Shown one piece after another: positions 1 to 13,649 of a stretch of 64,000 bases of DNA. Below the pieces are notes generated by a model, which saw only the letters and a program-made list of their open reading frames with translations, had not been told where the DNA came from and searched no databases. Numbering within the stretch: the first letter of the stretch is position 1; the number at the start of each line of letters is the position of its first letter. Location of the stretch: positions 8,308,001 to 8,372,000 of the forward strand of contig NC_085124.1 in assembly GCF_030269925.1 (NCBI RefSeq), read 5' to 3'. The translations under genes were made by a program, and so were the position numbers. This DNA is from Bombyx mori (Eukaryota; Arthropoda; Insecta; Lepidoptera; Bombycidae).

Positions 1-1727
1 ATGATTCAAACTTGTACAAAAACTTTCAAAATACTTCCAAGCTTGTAAATTATGTTTCCATAGTCCAAATAAAGGGCGGACCTAATTAAAGCAATTGGCG
101 CTTTGCGGTAGGGCGCTACCTAAAAGATCGGTCTCACTCCTCGCATTCTAATTAGGTTCTCACTTATAATAAAAATTTATTTCGTTTTACGTTTTTAACA
201 CGGTTCGTATGTTCGTTGTTGTCTGAAGGACAATGCGTCGAGACGTTTAGGGAAGTGCGTGACCAGACTTGCAACCTGCGGTCGGCGATAGTTGTATAGT
301 GTAGCGAAAACTATTATCGATATTGAATTATAATATCTTAATCTGTAATTAAGTATACGAAATTGTGCTCTATAAAAATCTTACTGTAAATAATTACTTT
401 TAAATAGACCATCGCAATTTCAACTGCGTTAAATTTATAATCCAGTAAGGATAAATAAAAACGGTGCAATTTTCGGGTTATTGAGCTTCTTGTCTCACAA
501 TCAGGTTTATAACCTACCAGATAATTGATATATAGCTTTAAAAAAACCAACATACAGCTATAACATATACATATTTCACATTATGAATTTAAAATTGATT
601 ACAAATTTTTTTGTACCCACAATTTTTTTATTTATTTAAATAACGTTTATACATAATAAGCAATGATCCTCGTGAATTTCTATATAATTTTTTAGCCCTT
701 TTGGTGTGGAGATTCCCTAAAATATGGTACTTATTCATATAAATAACTTCGGCATCTGTGCCAATGCATGTGTCTAATCTATGTATTCATTACCTGAAAT
801 TTGTATACCACGTGACATCGAGAAAAAAATTTACATAAACTCGATAAAGATGCTATCGACTATAACACAACACTTTTGTGGTCAGCTTCACGCGGTTAGC
901 ATACTGTAAAAGTGCATTGTACACCTCTTGGAAATCATTCGACGTCATCTGTACAATATATAAATATGTACATTAAATTAGTAATTCAATTCCTTTATAT
1001 TGCATTAGCATTGTCGTTATCAGTGTTAATCCGCACTAATGAATAAAACGATTATTGGATTTATAGCTTTTGTATTACATATTTTGTCGATGATTGATTA
1101 TTGCAATATACATATTAATATCATATTGGAATACTAATGTCGTTTGGCAACACAAATAAAACCGTTAAATATGAATTCTGTAGATAAATTTAAATGAATT
1201 CTGGCAAATGTCTAAACAAGAAAGGATTATAATAAATGTATTGAGGTGTTTTAAATTAAGTAATAAATGTTAAAACAGTTTAATGTTTAGTAGATATTTA
1301 CGTTAGCTAGTTTAAATTTCTAATCACGCTGGTCTCAGAAGCGCATGGCGCACAAAATATATTTTGTTTGTTCATTATATGCACACTGTCACTTATGACT
1401 CATGAGCTATGCGGCATGTAAGCGTGTTATTGACACTTACTGTTACTAACAATGGATAGGCATAGTTATGCAACATTTTAGAATAGGTTCAGAATCTCCT
1501 CTTGGAGGCCTTTCTTTGAACATAAAATGCTATTTAGTATATTTTTTGGCTTTCATGAGTTGCAGACATCATTAAAAATACTTTTACACTTTATTTTCGT
1601 TTTTATTGTTGTTGCATTACATATTTCCGACGTTTCAAATACTTCACAGTTTTCGTGGTGACGGACGACTAAGGTGTTATTCAATGACATTTCAATATTG
1701 TGCTATCTAACATTTATATATCTGTGG
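1..1727. other. AT-rich non-coding stretch, no gene seen
   Basis: No ORF with protein-like composition, no convincing splice-flanked exon and none of the repeat families found elsewhere in the window. Stop codons are dense in all frames. It may be intergenic or part of a long intron of a gene beginning outside the window. Confidence 0.5.
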
Positions 1728-2169
1728 ATTTTTTTTCTAGACTTTTACGTTTCATTTCACACAGCACGAACTAACAGTCTCTTGAGATATGGCAGTTTGC
1801 TTCAGTTGAGTTTCATCTGCACGTTAAGAATTTGGTATGGTGCGTAATCCTATTGAAAAAAAAACCTATCTTAATAGAGATGTCTGGTGCCTTTTTAGCA
1901 CCTAGAATCCTTCTTGTATACTGAAAAATAACTTGTAATTTATTTACTGAATTTTTTTTCTAGACTTTTACGTTTCATTTCACACAGCACGAACTAACAG
2001 TCTCTTGAGATCTGGCTGTTTGCTTGAGTTGAGTTTCATCTGCACGTTAAGAATTTGGTATGGTGCGTAATCCTATTGAAAAAAAAAACCTATCTTAATA
2101 GAGATGTCTGGTGCCTTTTTAGCATCTAGAATCCTTCTTGTATACTGAAAATAACTTGTAATTTATTTA
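1728..2169. repeat. Tandem duplication, two copies of a ~220 bp unit
   Basis: The unit starting attttttttctagac at 1728 recurs at 1951 (period 223). The copies differ at only a few positions (for example gagatatggcag versus gagatctggctg, and agcacctag versus agcatctag) and by small poly-A length changes. Neither copy holds an ORF. High identity points to a fairly recent local duplication. Confidence 0.9.
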
Positions 2170-2769
2170 AAATGCCTGCTTATTACTGCTTAAGAGGAAA
2201 AAATTAAGAAGTATCAATAATAAGAGATGGCTAGAATTCGAAGACCGCTTTAAAATATCAGCAGGATACGAGCTTGTCTTTAATTTATGTGTTTTGTTAA
2301 ACAATCGATGAGATACGATTTATATCCAGCACGAAGTATTCGTCCGGCACCGCGCTACGGTGCTCATGCGAGATCGCTCGCTTTACATTCAAGAGCTATC
2401 CTCCGCGTTTGGTTCTTCGAAACAAAACAAAGCTTGAATACGTGAAGAACGTACGCGGTAATGTATTCACGGTTTTTTTTTTAATTTGCCAAATAAGCCC
2501 TATACCTCTCCATAAAGCGATTAAATGATTAAGTTATTACTTCAAAACGATCCCAAGCTAAGATTTCTTATCAAAATTCTCCTGTGTATGGGAAAAAAAA
2601 CCGATACACCTACATGTTAGGGTGAAGCTGAAATAGCCTCTTAAGACTATCAAAGAACCAAAAAAGAAAAAGATACGGATACATCAACAACTACACTCAG
2701 ACTTCGGATCCTATATAAATTTTCTTCTTCTTCTTCCTAGCATTTCTCCTGCTTTTTTTTCACTACTTA

Positions 2770-3025
2770 ATCATTGGTAGCCTAAGGGACTATTCCAACT
2801 TCGCGCGTGCTGGTAGATCAGCTCACGGGCTCAACCTGAGAGAAATGCTAACACTAGCCCTAGCAAGAGCAGTACTCCGCTGAATCCATTACCGGATCGG
2901 AATCGTGATCCACTGAGAAGATCCGGCGAGAAACTCAGCGGGTTGTGTCTATGGGCTAGTTTGCACGTCGAACTTTTCGTCAGAGACCACAAGTTCAACG
3001 AAAACGATGACCAGATTTCTGTGTC
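2770..3025 (+). mobile_element. Family H SINE-like repeat, diverged copy
   Basis: Contains the family core: the ctagcaagagcagt block, the ccggatcgga block, then gagaagatccggcgagaaa and cagcgggttgtgtctatggg. The 5' hairpin head is heavily mutated. The tail reaches the variant of gacgagaacggtgaccgg near 3005. Confidence 0.85.
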
Positions 3026-6000
3026 TAATATCAGGGTCCGATTTCCTACGTAACTCCTGCATTGCCCAGTCTTCGGCAGCCTTCTTATTGAGATTATTCT
3101 CCTCCATAATTTCAAAATATCTAACATATAAGAAAAAAAAAAGTGTAATTGAATATTTTCTCTTGCTCGTCGTACACTTTGAAACAAAACGAGCTAAAGT
3201 ATTCAATATACAGACACGTGTACGTGAAAATCTTACGGAATTAAGAACCAGTACGATTGTATGACCAACTCCAAATATATATTATGCCGAATGTTTTTAT
3301 TCATTCCTAAAACAAAGAAGTTGTCTATGAAACTTTTAAATTCACGTTTTCCTGAATTTCACGTAAAGAAATATAAATTTAAATTCCCGCTAATCGTATT
3401 CAACATACAGGCATAATGTCTGTTTTTATTACTTCGTACAACTGTGATGACCTAAACCGTTCCTACTATGGTCAAAATATTGCGACACCCATTAGATATA
3501 ATCAAGCTCGCAACGCAAAGGTAACTTAAATGGCGACATAACTTTGAACTTACGAGCAACCTTCAGAGTTGACTATTTCAAAACGTAATTAACATATATT
3601 TTAAAACGTTCTTCGAGTTTATTTGCTAACATAATATGCATATTTCTATGTTATGAACTTCGAAACAAATTCTCTTGACGGACGGTCTGAAATTGAATCG
3701 CGTAACATTTTTGGTTCCTTATTGGTTTTAATGTTATAATGAATTTTGCAAGTTGCATATTTCCCCGTCTTTTTTACTTTATTTTTATTGCTTAAATAGG
3801 TGGATAAAATCATGACCCACCTGGTGTTAAGTAGTTGACGATTGACAGCGTAAAAGATAAACACAAAAATACTTCTTAAAATTATAAATGTAACTTAAAT
3901 ATCAACTACTGCATTTATAAAAATGAATAAAATTCATAACCGCTTACATTTAAGTAAGTATAAGAAACAAAAAATATTTTCTTATGTAAATTATATACGA
4001 GTAAATTTCTTAAATGTTGATTAGAATCGATGTGAAATTGTGGCCACAAACACGCTATAAAGCAGTATTTCCAAACATTTCCCGACGTTTAAAATGCCTC
4101 ATTTGATTTCAAAACCAAACGATCCGTAATTATGACCGTAATCGAAGAGCTTCGAACAAATTAAGGACGCGGCTTCTAACAAAAGTATCAGCTGAAATAA
4201 AATTTAAATAGTACGACAAAACTTGCCTAATACTGTTAATGCAAATAACAAAACCATGAATACGATAATTTTATTCATTTTAAATTTTATTGTAGTACAT
4301 TAAAACTATAAATTAGATTGATTGAGATTGACGCTAGGGCTTTTTATGAGACCGCGAATCAATACATCATCTAATGGCTATTTCTGCTGTTAAGCAATCA
4401 TACGTTAAAACATAATCGAGACTGTCCTTATTTATGTATTATAATCTATGGCGCAATGGAACTTTACTGTGATTATAAGGATCAGTGATCTAGGTAGGCC
4501 TTAAGATTATCTTTTATCATAACGGCAGGATGCTAATAATGCATTCGTTAAAGCGTACAAAAAATATTGTAGCAAAAGCAATTAACGTTGTCAAGCGGTC
4601 TAAATTTATTATGAACCTCGCAGCCATATTTATGAGCCATTAGGAACCCTCAATCTTACACTGGAGTGAGAAATTCAATAACAAACTTCTCAAAAGGTCG
4701 CTCATAAGAAAAGACGTAGAAATTGCTCCCTTGTCACCGAACGAAGCTCCATTTTTTGTAGGACCCGTCAACCCCACTCACTCCGAGATAAAAAAAAAAA
4801 ACATTAGTGTTGTACAAGATATATCGATAATCTGAGTCTGAATCTACGAGTATTTGACACTACTGGCAGTAATGTAAATTGTATTCAGGAAATGACAAAA
4901 ATATTATCGATATTCTATTCACTATTATATTTTCGAATTCGTTTAAAATAAGTATGTTATTTTATTTGTTACCAGTAAAACTAATTTCATGAATAAATAA
5001 TCAATAAATCTAATTTTAATCCTACCTGCTTCGATTGACGTCAATACCGTAAAATGAGAGGAAGTCGCATTATAAAACACAGGTTGTGCAAGTCATATTG
5101 TTATTTTTGTAATTTAGACCCATTACTAATGTTTAGGTTTTTTTTTAATTGTACATATAATTGCATTTTGTTTTACGAAGTAAAATTACTGTATCGATAC
5201 TGCATCGATAAACTAGTATGATATCCGGTAACAACACTATCCCTGGGGCCTGCGGGAGTCACAAGTGCAGTTGGGTTAGGTCAGGTGACACACTCCACTG
5301 CACATGTATTTGACGAGCAAGAATGAACCACACACCGTCGACTCAATAACAATACGACCTGACCTGTGTAGTCAACATTTTTTGCTGTTCTATAGAAAAT
5401 AGTAATTGTATTTTTTTTCTAGAATACAATAAAAGATAGTTTTGTATGACGCTTAATTTAAATACCTAATAAAATTATAAAAGAAGCTAACTAGTGTCGT
5501 CATATTAGGATAATACAACTAAATGAAAAAATAGATTGTATGTCTTTAAAGACACCGTGATGAGCATGACTAAAGTATTTATTTATTTATTAGGATGCTC
5601 GGACGATATACGGTAAGGTTATCGTTCAAATATTTCAACGCATTTGGGTATTTGCCAGACGGAAAAAAATATGAAAACCAAAATATAACACTTCTGAGTT
5701 TATTTTTGTTTGGTGTAAAACACTCTTTTTTAAATCTTGTAAAGTATTCAGAGGCCAGACGATATTATAATATAATATGATAATAGTCTATTCTGATAAT
5801 GAGATACGGGTCAGAAGACGTAGAATGATGTATTTGAAAATTTAAAATATATAAATATTCACCATCGCTTACGACGTAATTGTACGTAACGTATGGCTAG
5901 AGATCATGAATAAATTGAACTATCAAACGTAATGATAACAATTTGATTGATTAATCGTAAGGTTTTAGTTTGGTGACTCAAGGCAATTTTGGCTACCGTC

Positions 6001-6329
6001 TTATGGGAAAGACAATATTTTCGGACAAATTGAAACTATGAAACGAAAACAGTTAATTCATTACCTACATTTCATTTTATAAATATAGTGACTACCTTTT
6101 GAGCCGCAGATTCATACGCGTGGACTGATTTTAGTATTTAGTGCGGTTGAATATCGGTACATAGCTGTGAACTAAAGGTTAGTCTATGCTCTAGGATTTT
6201 AAGTCGCACCGAGTTTCGTCAGATCGGTTCAATGTTTATATAAGTATTTGTACACAAGTTCTTTACACTGGTATTAAATTAGGGTAGATAACTTGAGACT
6301 GTATCATCTCCAGTTGGTCCATTTTTCTC
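3026..6329. other. AT-rich stretch without supportable genes
   Basis: Only scattered short ORFs of random composition. It contains one short fragment of the tRNA-derived SINE tail (3787-3842). A moderately GC-richer patch at about 5220-5390 resembles no family I know. Confidence 0.45.
3787..3842 (-). mobile_element. Family T SINE, short 3' fragment
   Basis: ttattgcttaaataggtgga followed by acccacctggtgttaagtag is the reverse complement of the family T tail (ending in an aagcaataaaa-type sequence). Only about 55 bp survive. Confidence 0.7.
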
Positions 6330-6710
6330 CCACCTATTCGCTGGTGGCCTATTAGCCCTATTATAGCCCTGGTAGTTGGGAGCTACGCCAGAACGGGTAG
6401 GTGAGCTCACGAGCCCAACCTCAGAGAATTTGCTAAAACTAGCCCTAGCAAGAGCAGAGCTTCGCAGAATCTACCAAGCGCGACCTACTTTGAAGATCCG
6501 GCGAGAAACTCAGTGGGCTGTATCTTAGGGTAAGTTAGCTCATCGAACTCTTCGTCATAATCGACGAGTTCGACGAGGACGGTGACCGGTGCTTGGGAGG
6601 CCTAAAACCACCAAAAGGGGGGATCCAGCAAATCCAGGGGATCCGACAAGACATATTTCGGGCGATGGCGGCTTTGCGTTGCCCCATCGGGGTCGGATAA
6701 GGGTTGATCC
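6330..6710 (+). mobile_element. Family H SINE-like repeat, long copy
   Basis: Runs from a degraded head (gctggtggcctattag) through ctagcaagagcag, gaagatccggcgagaaactc, and gacgaggacggtgaccggtg, and continues further 3' than most copies (gcgttgccccatcggggtcg). Short ORFs on both strands here are frames through the repeat. Confidence 0.85.
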
Positions 6711-8587
6711 AGTAGTTAAAGATCCTTACTACTATACCAAGAAGTCTGTTCCCGTGTACTTGTTTCTCGTGTTTGCAATTTGACTTCAAATAACACAAGG
6801 GAAATATTATCTTGAGAATATTAAATTTTGTCATTCGAAAGGGATATTTTATATACTTACCTATTTTATATACTGATTTAGAAAAAAAATAATTTAATTT
6901 GGGATTTATAAAGATATAGGTACTATACCAATAAAAGTTTAAAACGCTAGTGCATGTAAATTTTATCAGATTGTATTGGAGTTTTTAATAGCACATTCTA
7001 GTAATGACAAAACATTCAGAATAAGTTAATATTTTTTTTAGTTGATCTAAGCATTATACATACACATAAACTTTAAAGAATTCCTGACATAATTTATATC
7101 TTTTTTATATAAATGCTTTAACCGGTTCGTACCAAACAAGGTGTGCCTCACTATTGCTAGGTAGCACCATGTTTTAAATCTTTCGATAAAGTTTGCAGTT
7201 AACAAATTAGCAAACAAATAATGTAATATACTCGTATACTACTCGTATATACTCTGTGTAATATACTCGTATATGTAAATACAATAACTAAACTAAAATA
7301 CAATTATTTATTCTTGCAAATGATAATGTTCTTTTAAGTATTTAAAATAATGTGATATAAACATTGAGAACAAAATCTTCACAAAAGAAGCTTAAAAAAA
7401 ATTATTAAAAAAAAACGAAAAATCATTCAAATCTATTCAAAGTAGATTATTCATTAACAGAACCACTCAACCATCGACAGAGAAACACATTTCATCAGAC
7501 ATGTCACACTAAGTTTGAACTAAACATCGACTTATCATCTTCTCATTATCATCACTCCCCCACAAATGTAATCCATCATCGACCTATCATGGCAACCCTC
7601 GTGATCTCGTGAGATGCACTTTACGAGTACATTGGCAGCATTAGAGTACAAAGATTACATTCTTTAGCTATTTACATAAAGAGCCCCCAGGACACTGCGC
7701 ATTATCCAGCCCAATAAGTTTATTATTTCATTAATCAATTGCTCGTCGATCAATTACCGTCTGTCCGTCACTTCTGAAACCCTATGAACATGCAACGAAA
7801 ACCCGGGAGGTAAAAATCTACCAGCATATCGTGACCTTCGGCTTCTTAAATAAATCTTCGAAGCACTTATTGGAATTAATCCGAGGCGGATCATACAGAC
7901 CGGTCGGTGCCACATGGTGAGTAGGGGCGAAGCGTGGGAACGATTCAGTCGCACATGTGGACCGCAGCTTTATCTCAATATACTTGTGTATAATAATAAA
8001 ACGTTCTGTTAACACTACACTGACTTTATAATGACCGAAATTGCATATTTACGTTTTGTTTTAAAACTCAACATCACGCGTCTATATTATTTTAAATGTT
8101 TATATTTATTTTAAGAACATATTTTGTGACGCGCATGCTTTATTTGTTGACCTTATGTTTTTTGAAATTCTCATCACGACAAACGATCGACATCGATCCT
8201 GTGGCCTGTGGGATGTTCGTAAGTACTAGAAATCATAATCATATATCAGAATTGATAACGAGCAGCACTGAAATAACTAATATTTATTTAATATAGTTAA
8301 TATATTAAATTCTAATATGTAACAAGACGCTTTTGCACATTGCTATTTGTGCTAGGAATTAATTTACGTTTTTCATCGGTTTTTTTTTATCACACCAAAA
8401 CCAATTCAGGGTGTGCATTAATAAAATCAAATAAATCAAATTAAAAGCTTATTCAATATTCTCTCAATCTGCCTTTACATACAATCGCCTGAACGTAATC
8501 AACTATCGATTGAAACAAACACTTTCACCTTAAGAAAAATCTTAAAAGCGCTTTAAGAAAACTAAACACTGCCAATGTTTTTTCCCT
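6711..8587. other. Gene-free stretch
   Basis: AT-rich. It has a small imperfect tandem array of the motif actcgtata around 7230-7275. A patch of more balanced composition at 7740-7960 has overlapping minus-strand ORFs of 65-66 aa that look like no known protein. Confidence 0.4.
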
Positions 8588-8910
8588 ACGGTTGCGATAG
8601 CCTTGAGAGGCTATTTCAGCTTCTCCTTGACGTGTAGGTGAGCTCACAGAGCTCAAACCGGAGCGTTGCTAATACTGGCCCTAGCAAGAGCAGTGCTTCG
8701 CAGAATTTATCACCGGATTGGAAACGCAACCCACTGAGAAGATCCAGCGAGAAACTCAGTGGGCTGTGTCTGTGGGTTAATTCACTCGTCGACGGGGACG
8801 GTGACCGGTTTTTGAGGTACCTAAAAGCACCGTTAATGGATCGGGAGGATCCGTAATGACGTGTTTAAGGCGACGTCGACTGTTTACCATTCGGTCCACA
8901 GGATCGAATA
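8588..8910 (+). mobile_element. Family H SINE-like repeat, near full length
   Basis: Begins with the hairpin head (gatagccttgagaggctatt, able to pair with itself), then the ctagcaagagcagtgcttcg core, gagaagatccagcgagaaac, and a 3' part with gtacctaaaagcaccgttaa and ggatcgggaggatccg. This is one of the better copies for defining the family. The embedded 72-aa frame is incidental. Confidence 0.9.
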
Positions 8911-11900
8911 TGACTGCCAATTTTATAGCATTATTTAATGACTTCAAATTATCATGGTGCTTACATGTAAAACCTACCTAAAAGAAAACATAAGGCACAA
9001 TCAAGCGAATAATTATCGGTATTCAATGACGGCTTTGAAGAAGAAAGAAACGTTAGTGTGGATCGGTATTTATGACCCGTTTGAAAATTTTGCGGAAAAA
9101 TATTATTCTTGATGAAAAAAGGAACAAGGAGATTAATCACAACAGACTTAGGTTTGGGCGTTATGTAATCTGAATTTGAATCAACAGATTTATCAGTAAT
9201 TAAATATGTACTGTCATTTATATAATATATGTCGTACTGTGACAGCAAATGACTGATTAGGTAAATCCTCGCTAAATTCGCCAATTACACCTGGCAAGTA
9301 GCGACATCGCGATTGACACAGACGAATAAAATCAAGTTGAAAGACAGCGCAATGTTTTGATTTGCATTAAAAAGCTGGTGGACGTCCAAAATCCATAAAG
9401 AAATATATATATATATATTTTTTAGCATCTTTTTAATTTTGTGCAGTCTAAGAACGTAAGCATCGTATTTATATTGACGGTACGTATACCATAAACTGTG
9501 TTTTATGAATTATTTTTTATTTATTTAATCCGTTTTCATTTTTGCGTATACAATTTTCCAGTCCAAATGGTTTGAATTACCTGTGCCCGTGGAAAGCACA
9601 AATATAAATAGCGCTAAAGTTACGATCTGAAGTCTCAATATCAAAATGGCCGCAAACATTAAAACTGATAAACATGTAAAATAACCAAATGCGGACAGTG
9701 TTTCCAACCTTAAATTATAAAATTATAGACATTTAACAAATAATTACTAACAGATTTTGCAATTATCAGATTTAAAAAAAATCAACCTTTAAAATAAGCA
9801 AGCAAACTTGGATCCAAAATGTTAAACAAATGAAAAATAACAGATGTGTCAATGTACATTGTATTTTTAGTGAAAAACCACTATCTTTTATGGGTACATC
9901 GAGTAATAATTAAAACTAATTTTACGGCTTACACTTTATGTAGCGTGGGCGAAGACCGGTGCATAGCAGTGAGATGAAAGGTGGTCTATATTCTGTCCAA
10001 GAGTTGAAACTGTTTCAATTCTAAATTCCGTAAAAATCAATGGAATGTTTTGGCCTGGAAACGTTATAGACAAAGAGTTACTTACGTATTATCATTTGCC
10101 GAAACAAAATTTGAAAAATTCTAAATTCCATGATTTACGTATTAATCTTCTTTATTTACCTCATTACAACATACCGGATATCACGTTTGTATATTTACGA
10201 TAAGGTATATCTCTGAAATATAGTTTGAAAAGCCAATTTTAATAACAAAATATATGACCCAAAGTGCAAGAGATTGTAAAATTATTTAAGTTTAGCTACA
10301 GTGTTCGCTGATATACAAAAGTCACAGTGTACATATTTTTCTATGTGTTAGAATCTCGGACTTGCACTTTCGTCCGATCTACAACGCATAAGTCTTATGC
10401 AAATATATACATGCATGTGGTTCAACGTCCTGAACCTATGCCAATGCCAACATTGGCTGCCAATAACGTCCGGTAATTTGTCTGCGAATACACCTACTTA
10501 TAATATCGTTTACATGACGCAAATACATTTAAATATTTACGAGTCTTTTAGAACGTTTTCCACAGACCGTAGCTATATATATCAAAATAACTCCGCGGTT
10601 GTTAGATTTTTATTGCCAAGATGAGCAGATGATGATTATGCGGTCCATCTTGTGGTATTTGGCTTGTAGAGGAAACAGAAAACACAGAGAAGTCAACCGT
10701 AAAATCCATTTGGGTATGTGTTTAAAATTATGTGACGAATAATTCCTTATATATACTAAAATAATCTTAAAGTAATATTTGTTTCGTTAGCTTACGGCTT
10801 TAATCTTATTTTCAAAACTCTTTCCGCTCCAACATGTATCGCAATATCACAGACATTGGTTGGCACAACATACCAATATTTAGACAAAACTTCATTCATA
10901 AATTTTAATAATCTTATGTGTATTCGCAGGTGAAGAGTTGAGACTAACATCCGTTGGTTGGGTTGCGAGTGTTCAAGACTATCATCCAATTTTAAACATA
11001 TCCTTTTAAATATTTGTTTCGTTAGCTTACGGCTTTAATCTTTTAAATATTTGTTTCGTTAGCTTACGGCTTTAATCTTATTTTCAAAACTCTTTCCGCT
11101 CCAACATGTATCGCAATATCACAGACATTGGTTGGCACAACATACCAATATTTAGACAAAACTTCATTCATAAATTTTAATAATCTTATGTGTATTCGCA
11201 GGTGAAGAGTTGAGACTAACATCCGTTGGTTGGGTTGCGAGTGTTCAAGACTATCATCCAATTTTAAACATATCCTTTTAAATCATAGAAGTTTTAAATA
11301 ATGTTTCTCGTGTGCTATAATGAAAGCACAGAAAAATAGTTCTAGTTAAGAACGTTATATTCTCTTTGAAGAGTTTTGAAATCTTACTGCGATTTTAAAA
11401 GAAGGAAAGAGAGAAGAAAGAAAGAAGTGCTATTTTTTCAATTTCGTCGGCCATTTGACTGTACCACTGATACGAACCTTAAGTACGGGTAATGTTGATT
11501 AACAAGTCATGCGGAAGGGCTATCTAATGGCGCGGTGCCAGCTTGATGGCAGTGCGAATACCCCGTGGCATTGGGCCAGCCAGGGTCAGGAGCGGCCGAT
11601 GCACCCACCACCACGCGCTACTCATAACAACCTAAGATGACGAACAGAACGCGTTCGCGTCGACGGTCTAGATTGATTCACCCATCAAAGCTTAGAATTA
11701 AGAATGGCGAAGACAACGTATCACCATAAAAATACACAAGAATGAAATGTACTATTTTATGATTTCCGAATTAATGTTGGATTTTTTATTGTTATTATAT
11801 TATTTACGACATTTTGAATACTTTACAACTATTGTACTACTACTTTACAATTATCGTGGTTGCGATCATTAGTTGTAAAGTTGTAATCTAATTCGATCGT

Positions 11901-12605
11901 GGACGAATAAGTACATTTGAATTTATGCTAACTACCGTAAATTTTTCTATTATACATTTCTTTAAAGATACTATTTTATTTTTTCTAAACTATTTCTGTA
12001 ATTGTTGTCATAAAAATTTTACTTCTAAGTAAATCTTTAGGCCTACTTAATTGAGGTGACAGCTTTATTAAAATCAAACTTAAACATAGACTTATCTTAA
12101 GATTCTTGAGTGTGTATACTTTACAAATAAGATAAGCGTGATACTTATCTCAAGTCTCCGGAGATTGTGGAAAACAAGACGAAATAATATTTAGAAAGCA
12201 TACGTAGAAAAAGTTCTCCGTGGCAAGAACGATTCTTGTCCCTCGCAGCAGGTAGTAAGCTGTTTAAAAACGATTTTTCGAAAACCCTGATTGTTTAAAG
12301 TGGTAGAAAGAGAAATATTCGTTTGGCAATAAATATTGTTTTTGTAAATTACAAAAGTTTTTGTGGAGTGCAGTGCGCCGGGCATCGTCCAATGTACCGC
12401 TTGAACACGTGTTCATGATAATGTTTATTTAGGCGAACCTCGTAAAACTCGCTGACAGGATGTGCTTTGAACCCTCAAGGTTGGGTAGGTTATTTTAAAA
12501 TAGCTATGTCGATTGTTGCTAAATGTTGCACTCTCATCGTGGGTTGGTACCAAAATTTATTACTAGAGGAGTATTTAGTCTACGTCTTTATCTATCGAGT
12601 GGTTG
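8911..12605. other. Gene-free stretch with one tandem duplication
   Basis: No supportable exon apart from the duplicated segment listed separately. A GC-rich patch at about 11515-11690 (gcgcggtgccagcttgatgg, gggccagccagggtcaggag) stands out from its AT-rich surroundings and could be a fragment of a LINE 5' region, but I cannot identify it. Confidence 0.4.
10775..11282. repeat. Near-identical tandem duplication (272 bp period)
   Basis: Copy 1 occupies about 10775-11010 and copy 2 about 11045-11282. The first ~36 bp of the unit (atttgtttcgttagcttacg) occurs a third time between them at about 11010-11040. I found no difference between the two main copies by eye. Each carries the same 65-codon minus-strand ORF (10792-10989 and 11064-11261). 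Whether the ORF is coding is unknown. Confidence 0.92.
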
Positions 12606-12791
12606 CCCATTGAGTTTCTCGCCGGATCTTCTCAGTGGGCTGCGTTTCCGATCCGGTGGTAGATTCTGAGAAGCACTGCTCTTGCTAAGATCAGTGTTAG
12701 CATCACTTCGGTTTGAACCCCGTGAGCTCACCTACTAGCTAAGGTTACGCTGAAATAGCCTCTCAAGGCTATCAGCTTAGGTAGGAAAAAA
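12606..12791 (-). mobile_element. Family H SINE-like repeat, 5' half
   Basis: Reverse-strand copy. It reads from gctgatagccttgagaggct at the right end through the ctagcaagagcag-equivalent to gagaaactcaatgggcaacc at 12606, where the copy stops. Confidence 0.9.
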
Positions 12792-13649
12792 AGAAAAAAA
12801 ATCGAGTGGTTTAGAACTTTTCAATTATTTGTTTATATGCGTTTGGTTTGTAAACACTGAACTTAGTTTACAATGATGGTTAGCAATGAGCTTGTGTTAA
12901 GATTTAACAAGTCGACATATAAAAATATAATACGCATTTGTTTAATTTCAAATTAATTTATATATCTCGGCAGCAGTCTCATTGAACGTTGCCCTCGTTT
13001 TCCACTGCTGTCTGCAGAGCGTGTTACTCGTGCAGTAAATTATCTCCGTACCTCGCTTCAAGGATCCGTAGGCCGTTACTAAATTTGTCGAAAACGTTCC
13101 GAGGAGAGCGCAGCATGCGCTTGTCATGCACGTTTATTTACGCGATGCCCCGCAGAGCTGGCCATGTTCCAGAAGCAAACGAAAATAGCAGCTTCGTAGA
13201 TGTCATTGTACTAGAGTTAATGACGCCCTACACAACGGTCTAGGTGGGCTACGTACTCTTCCTTGTAACGATACGATAAAAAATATTATTTCCAAAATAT
13301 GTTACATTTTATAATCAAAGTTATCACTTGAATGTATCATTTTCATGATTAGTTCAGTAATTTTACTATAGAATCCAGAAAATTAATTATTGTGTGCTGC
13401 GGCTTACCCTGGAATTGAAAATTCATAAGGTCTTATCATAAGTTCTCAAAGACAAATATTTATTAAGTAGGTATTAGCATTTAAGGAAAGCTGATAAATA
13501 AACATACATTTTTATTTTATTATTTTTTTTGTTTTATACAGGCCCATAAAATGTTTTATCTTTTCTTCTCCTATACTGTTCATCTTTATATTTTAATCTC
13601 ATAGGGCGCTCAGAAAGATTTGCGAAATAACTAAAACCGAATTACTTAC

